NCBI GenBank assembly: GCA_045645985.1
Contig: JAZRJV010000038.1
Coordinates: 62,001-126,000 of the forward strand
Direction of reading: 5' to 3'
DNA from: RGIG9060 sp045645985
Lineage (GTDB): Bacteria; Spirochaetota; Spirochaetia; Treponematales; Treponemataceae
DNA: 64,000 nt
The position numbers were made by a program, and so were the translations under genes. Below are positions 61,529 through 64,000 of the stretch, in pieces. The notes under the pieces were generated by a model. The model worked only from the letters and a program-made list of their open reading frames with translations, was not told the origin of the DNA and ran no database searches. Position 1 is the stretch's first letter. Every line of letters begins with the position of its first letter.

Positions 61529-62188
61529 TTGAAAAACAATGAAATTATTCATCATAGAATTTCTTTTGAAGATTTACAAATCAAAACAAATGAAATTTTT
61601 AGATATTTAGGTTATCCTCTTTCAAAAATTAATGAACTTACAGAATCAAGTATTGAAATGCAAATGATTCAAGAAAGTATTTTGATGATGAAAAAAAATA
61701 TTCAGCCACAAGGTGTTTATCAAAAATTTCTTATCACTTCTTCCGAAAAAGAAAAATCAGAAAATATAATTAAGTTTGCAGACGCAAGTATTCAAAGTAA
61801 AGACCTTTCAAAAAATTTATCCAATTGTGAAAGTGTAATTATTTTTGCAATCACAATCGGAAGTGGCGCTGATTTACTAATCAAAAAATATTCAAAAATA
61901 AATCCAGCACTTGCAACAATTTTACAAGCAACTGGTTCAATGTTAGTTGAATCTTATGCAGATAAATTAAACGAACTTATAAATAATGAAGCAAAACAAA
62001 TTGGCTATAAAACTCATCCAAGATTTAGTCCAGGATATGGAGATTTATCTTTGTTAAATCAAAATATATTTTTTAGATTACTTAATTGTACTCAAAAAAT
62101 CGGACTTACTCTCATGGACAGTTTTATTATGGCTCCAGAAAAATCAATAACAGCTTTTATCGGTTTAGAAAAAGAAGAGGAAAACTAA
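61529..62188 (+). CDS. Methionine synthase activation-domain protein (split MetH)
   Basis: 219 residues matching the C-terminal S-adenosylmethionine-binding activation domain of cobalamin-dependent methionine synthase: HPRFSPGYGDLSLLNQ is its hallmark, followed by MAPEKSITAFIGL. In E. coli this is part of MetH; here it is a separate gene placed before the catalytic one, an arrangement known in several anaerobes. It would support reductive reactivation of oxidised cobalamin. Start is TTG, chosen because a perfect AAAGGAGG lies 10 nt upstream and no ATG follows for 43 codons. Confidence 0.85.
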   Translation: MKNNEIIHHRISFEDLQIKTNEIFRYLGYPLSKINELTESSIEMQMIQESILMMKKNIQPQGVYQKFLITSSEKEKSENIIKFADASIQSKDLSKNLSNCESVIIFAITIGSGADLLIKKYSKINPALATILQATGSMLVESYADKLNELINNEAKQIGYKTHPRFSPGYGDLSLLNQNIFFRLLNCTQKIGLTLMDSFIMAPEKSITAFIGLEKEEEN

Positions 62189-62189
62189 A

Positions 62190-64000
62190 ATGAATAAAAA
62201 TGAAATCTTAAACCTTATTAAAAATAAAACATTATTTTTTGATGGAGGAACCGGAAGCGTTTTACAATCTTTAGGATTACAACCTGGTGAACTTCCTGAA
62301 ATTTGGAACATCACAAATCCTGATAAAATTATTCAACTTCATTACGAATATTTTTTAGCAGGTGCAAATATTATCAAAACGAATACCTTTGGTGCAAACA
62401 AAAATAAATTTAAAGAAACAGAATTTTCTTTAGAAGAAATTGTATCAAGTGCCTTGAACAATGCAAAAAAAGCAAGACAACTAATTGAAGATGCTTCATT
62501 AAATTCTGAATTTAAAAATTCACCACATTTAATTGCACTTGATATTGGTCCACTGGGAAAATTACTTGAACCACTTGGAGATTTATCTTTTAATGAAGCA
62601 GTAAATTTATTTTCTGAAACAATTAAAATCGGTTTACAAAATGGAGCCGATTTAATTTTAATTGAAACAATGAATGATTGCTACGAAGCAAAAGCTGGAA
62701 TTATTGCTTGTAAAGAAGTGATTGAAAATTTAGGAAGTGAATTTGATGTGCCAATATTTGTTACAACAGTCTACGATGAATCGGCAAGAAGTTTAACAGG
62801 AACAAACATCGAAACAATGACAACAATTTTAGAAGGACTTGGCGTTGATGCACTTGGAATGAATTGTAGTCTTGGACCAATTCAAATGAAAGAATTTATT
62901 AAAGACTTTACAGAAAACACAAACCTACCAATCATCGTAAATCCAAACGCAGGACTTCCAAGAAGTGAAAATGGAAAAACTGTTTACGATATTAGTCCAG
63001 AACAATTTGCAAATATCGTAAGTGATTTTATTTCAAATGGAGTTTCAATTGTTGGTGGATGTTGTGGAACAACTCCAGAACATATCAAATTACTTGTAAA
63101 AAAAATTTACGAAAAAAATTTAATCAACAAAAATAAAATTGATTTTTTTATAAATCAAAATACAAAAGAAAAAAACAATTCAATAAAAATTTGTTCAAAT
63201 ACAAAAGTTGTAAAAATTGGAAAAGAAGAAATCCCTGCTTTAATCGGGGAAAGAATAAATCCAACTGGAAAAAAAAGATTTAAACAAGCATTACGGGAAA
63301 ATGACATTCAATATATTTTACAAGAAGGAATTAAACAAGAAGAAAATGAATGTCATATTTTAGATGTAAATGTGGGACTTCCAGAAATTGATGAAACCAA
63401 AATGATGATTGATGTAATTAAAGAATTACAATCAGTTACAGACTTACCTTTACAAATTGACACTTCTAATCCTGAAACAATGAAACAGGCATTACGATTT
63501 TACAATGGTAAAGCTTTGATAAATTCTGTAAATGGAAAACAAGAAGTAATGGAACAAATTTTTCCTTTAGTAAAAAAATATGGAGGAACTGTTGTGGCAT
63601 TAACTTTAGATGAAACAGGAATTCCAGAAACTGCAGAAGGAAGAATTGAAATTGCAAAAAAAATTTTAGACACAGCACAAAAATTTGGAATTGATAAAAA
63701 TGAAATCATTTTTGACCCATTGACAATGGCAGTAAGTTCTGATGATAAAGCAGGAATTGAAACTTTAAAATGTGTAAAAATTTTAACAGAAGAATTTAAT
63801 GCAAAAACAATTCTTGGGATTTCAAACATTTCTTTTGGATTACCTCAACGAGAGATTTTAACTTCTTCATTTTTTACAATGGCGTTAACAAATGGACTTT
63901 CATGTGCAATTATGAATCCAAACTCAACTGAAATAATGAAAGCATATAATTGCTTTTGCACTTTATCTGGAAAAGATAGTCAATGTGCAAAATACATAAA
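62190..64000 (+). CDS. metH: Cobalamin-dependent methionine synthase, N-terminal part (runs off window)
   Basis: 603 residues visible. Module 1 (to about 310) is the homocysteine-binding barrel with zinc ligands Cys226 (NCSLGP) and Cys291-Cys292 (GGCCGTTP). Module 2 starts near residue 345 with IGERINPTGKK (352 on), the methyltetrahydrofolate (pterin) domain, continuing to the edge. The cobalamin-binding module would come next. ATG is 1 nt after the stop of the activation-domain gene, so the two form one operon. Confidence 0.93.
   Translation, partial: MNKNEILNLIKNKTLFFDGGTGSVLQSLGLQPGELPEIWNITNPDKIIQLHYEYFLAGANIIKTNTFGANKNKFKETEFSLEEIVSSALNNAKKARQLIEDASLNSEFKNSPHLIALDIGPLGKLLEPLGDLSFNEAVNLFSETIKIGLQNGADLILIETMNDCYEAKAGIIACKEVIENLGSEFDVPIFVTTVYDESARSLTGTNIETMTTILEGLGVDALGMNCSLGPIQMKEFIKDFTENTNLPIIVNPNAGLPRSENGKTVYDISPEQFANIVSDFISNGVSIVGGCCGTTPEHIKLLVKKIYEKNLINKNKIDFFINQNTKEKNNSIKICSNTKVVKIGKEEIPALIGERINPTGKKRFKQALRENDIQYILQEGIKQEENECHILDVNVGLPEIDETKMMIDVIKELQSVTDLPLQIDTSNPETMKQALRFYNGKALINSVNGKQEVMEQIFPLVKKYGGTVVALTLDETGIPETAEGRIEIAKKILDTAQKFGIDKNEIIFDPLTMAVSSDDKAGIETLKCVKILTEEFNAKTILGISNISFGLPQREILTSSFFTMALTNGLSCAIMNPNSTEIMKAYNCFCTLSGKDSQCAKYI

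Overview
The window is AT-rich (roughly two thirds A+T by eye) and looks like a host-associated anaerobic spirochaete, most likely a Treponema relative. Pointers to this are a PPi-dependent phosphofructokinase, the hydrogenase maturase HydG, rubredoxin, bacteriohemerythrin next to a chemotaxis receptor, a TpLRR/BspA-type leucine-rich repeat protein, and many lipoproteins. The genus is an inference from gene content; no rRNA or tRNA gene was seen.

Layout. 1-24450 is mainly housekeeping: the end of a membrane protein, glutamate racemase and a zinc-ribbon protein, a pentapeptide-repeat protein with an MBL-fold hydrolase, a lipoprotein metallopeptidase, PPi-phosphofructokinase, HtrA-UvrB, two MBL-fold enzymes, L28, Dus, a TPP-riboswitch-controlled thiamine ABC operon (thiBPQ), hemerythrin plus MCP, and GpmI. 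24451-49130 is an accessory defence island with two complete type I restriction-modification loci. Locus 1 (24699-37501) is hsdM-hsdS, then five extra genes (two membrane proteins, DUF1653, another membrane protein, a DUF4143 ATPase), then hsdR, a YgjP-like metallohydrolase and a nucleotidyltransferase. Locus 2 (38689-49116) is tyrosine recombinase-hsdS-hsdM-hsdS-HAD phosphatase-DUF3990 toxin-two putative DUF3791-type antitoxins-hsdR. A cytoplasmic SppA and a GC-rich spacer lie between the loci. 49184-64000 returns to general functions: an OmpA protein, a GntR-regulated ABC exporter, a serine hydrolase, a second MCP, a GH13 enzyme, rubredoxin, HydG, lipocalin, thioredoxin and a split cobalamin-dependent methionine synthase that runs off the end.

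The most interesting signals are four. (1) A structured repeat family sits in the 5' leaders of pfp, an ABC-transporter operon (two tandem 153-bp copies), rubredoxin and probably a lipocalin. It has several hairpins whose stems change in compensatory fashion, its own Shine-Dalgarno sequence and a short ORF (KVCVANF core), and it always lies just ahead of the real gene's ribosome binding site. (2) A 20-bp site occurs three times, beside the recombinase and in the centre of both locus-2 hsdS genes, suggesting specificity switching. (3) A putative ADP-ribosyltransferase-like toxin-antitoxin cassette is built into the type I RM operon. (4) Many genes have a promoter -10 box exactly 6-7 nt before the ATG, predicting leaderless mRNAs.
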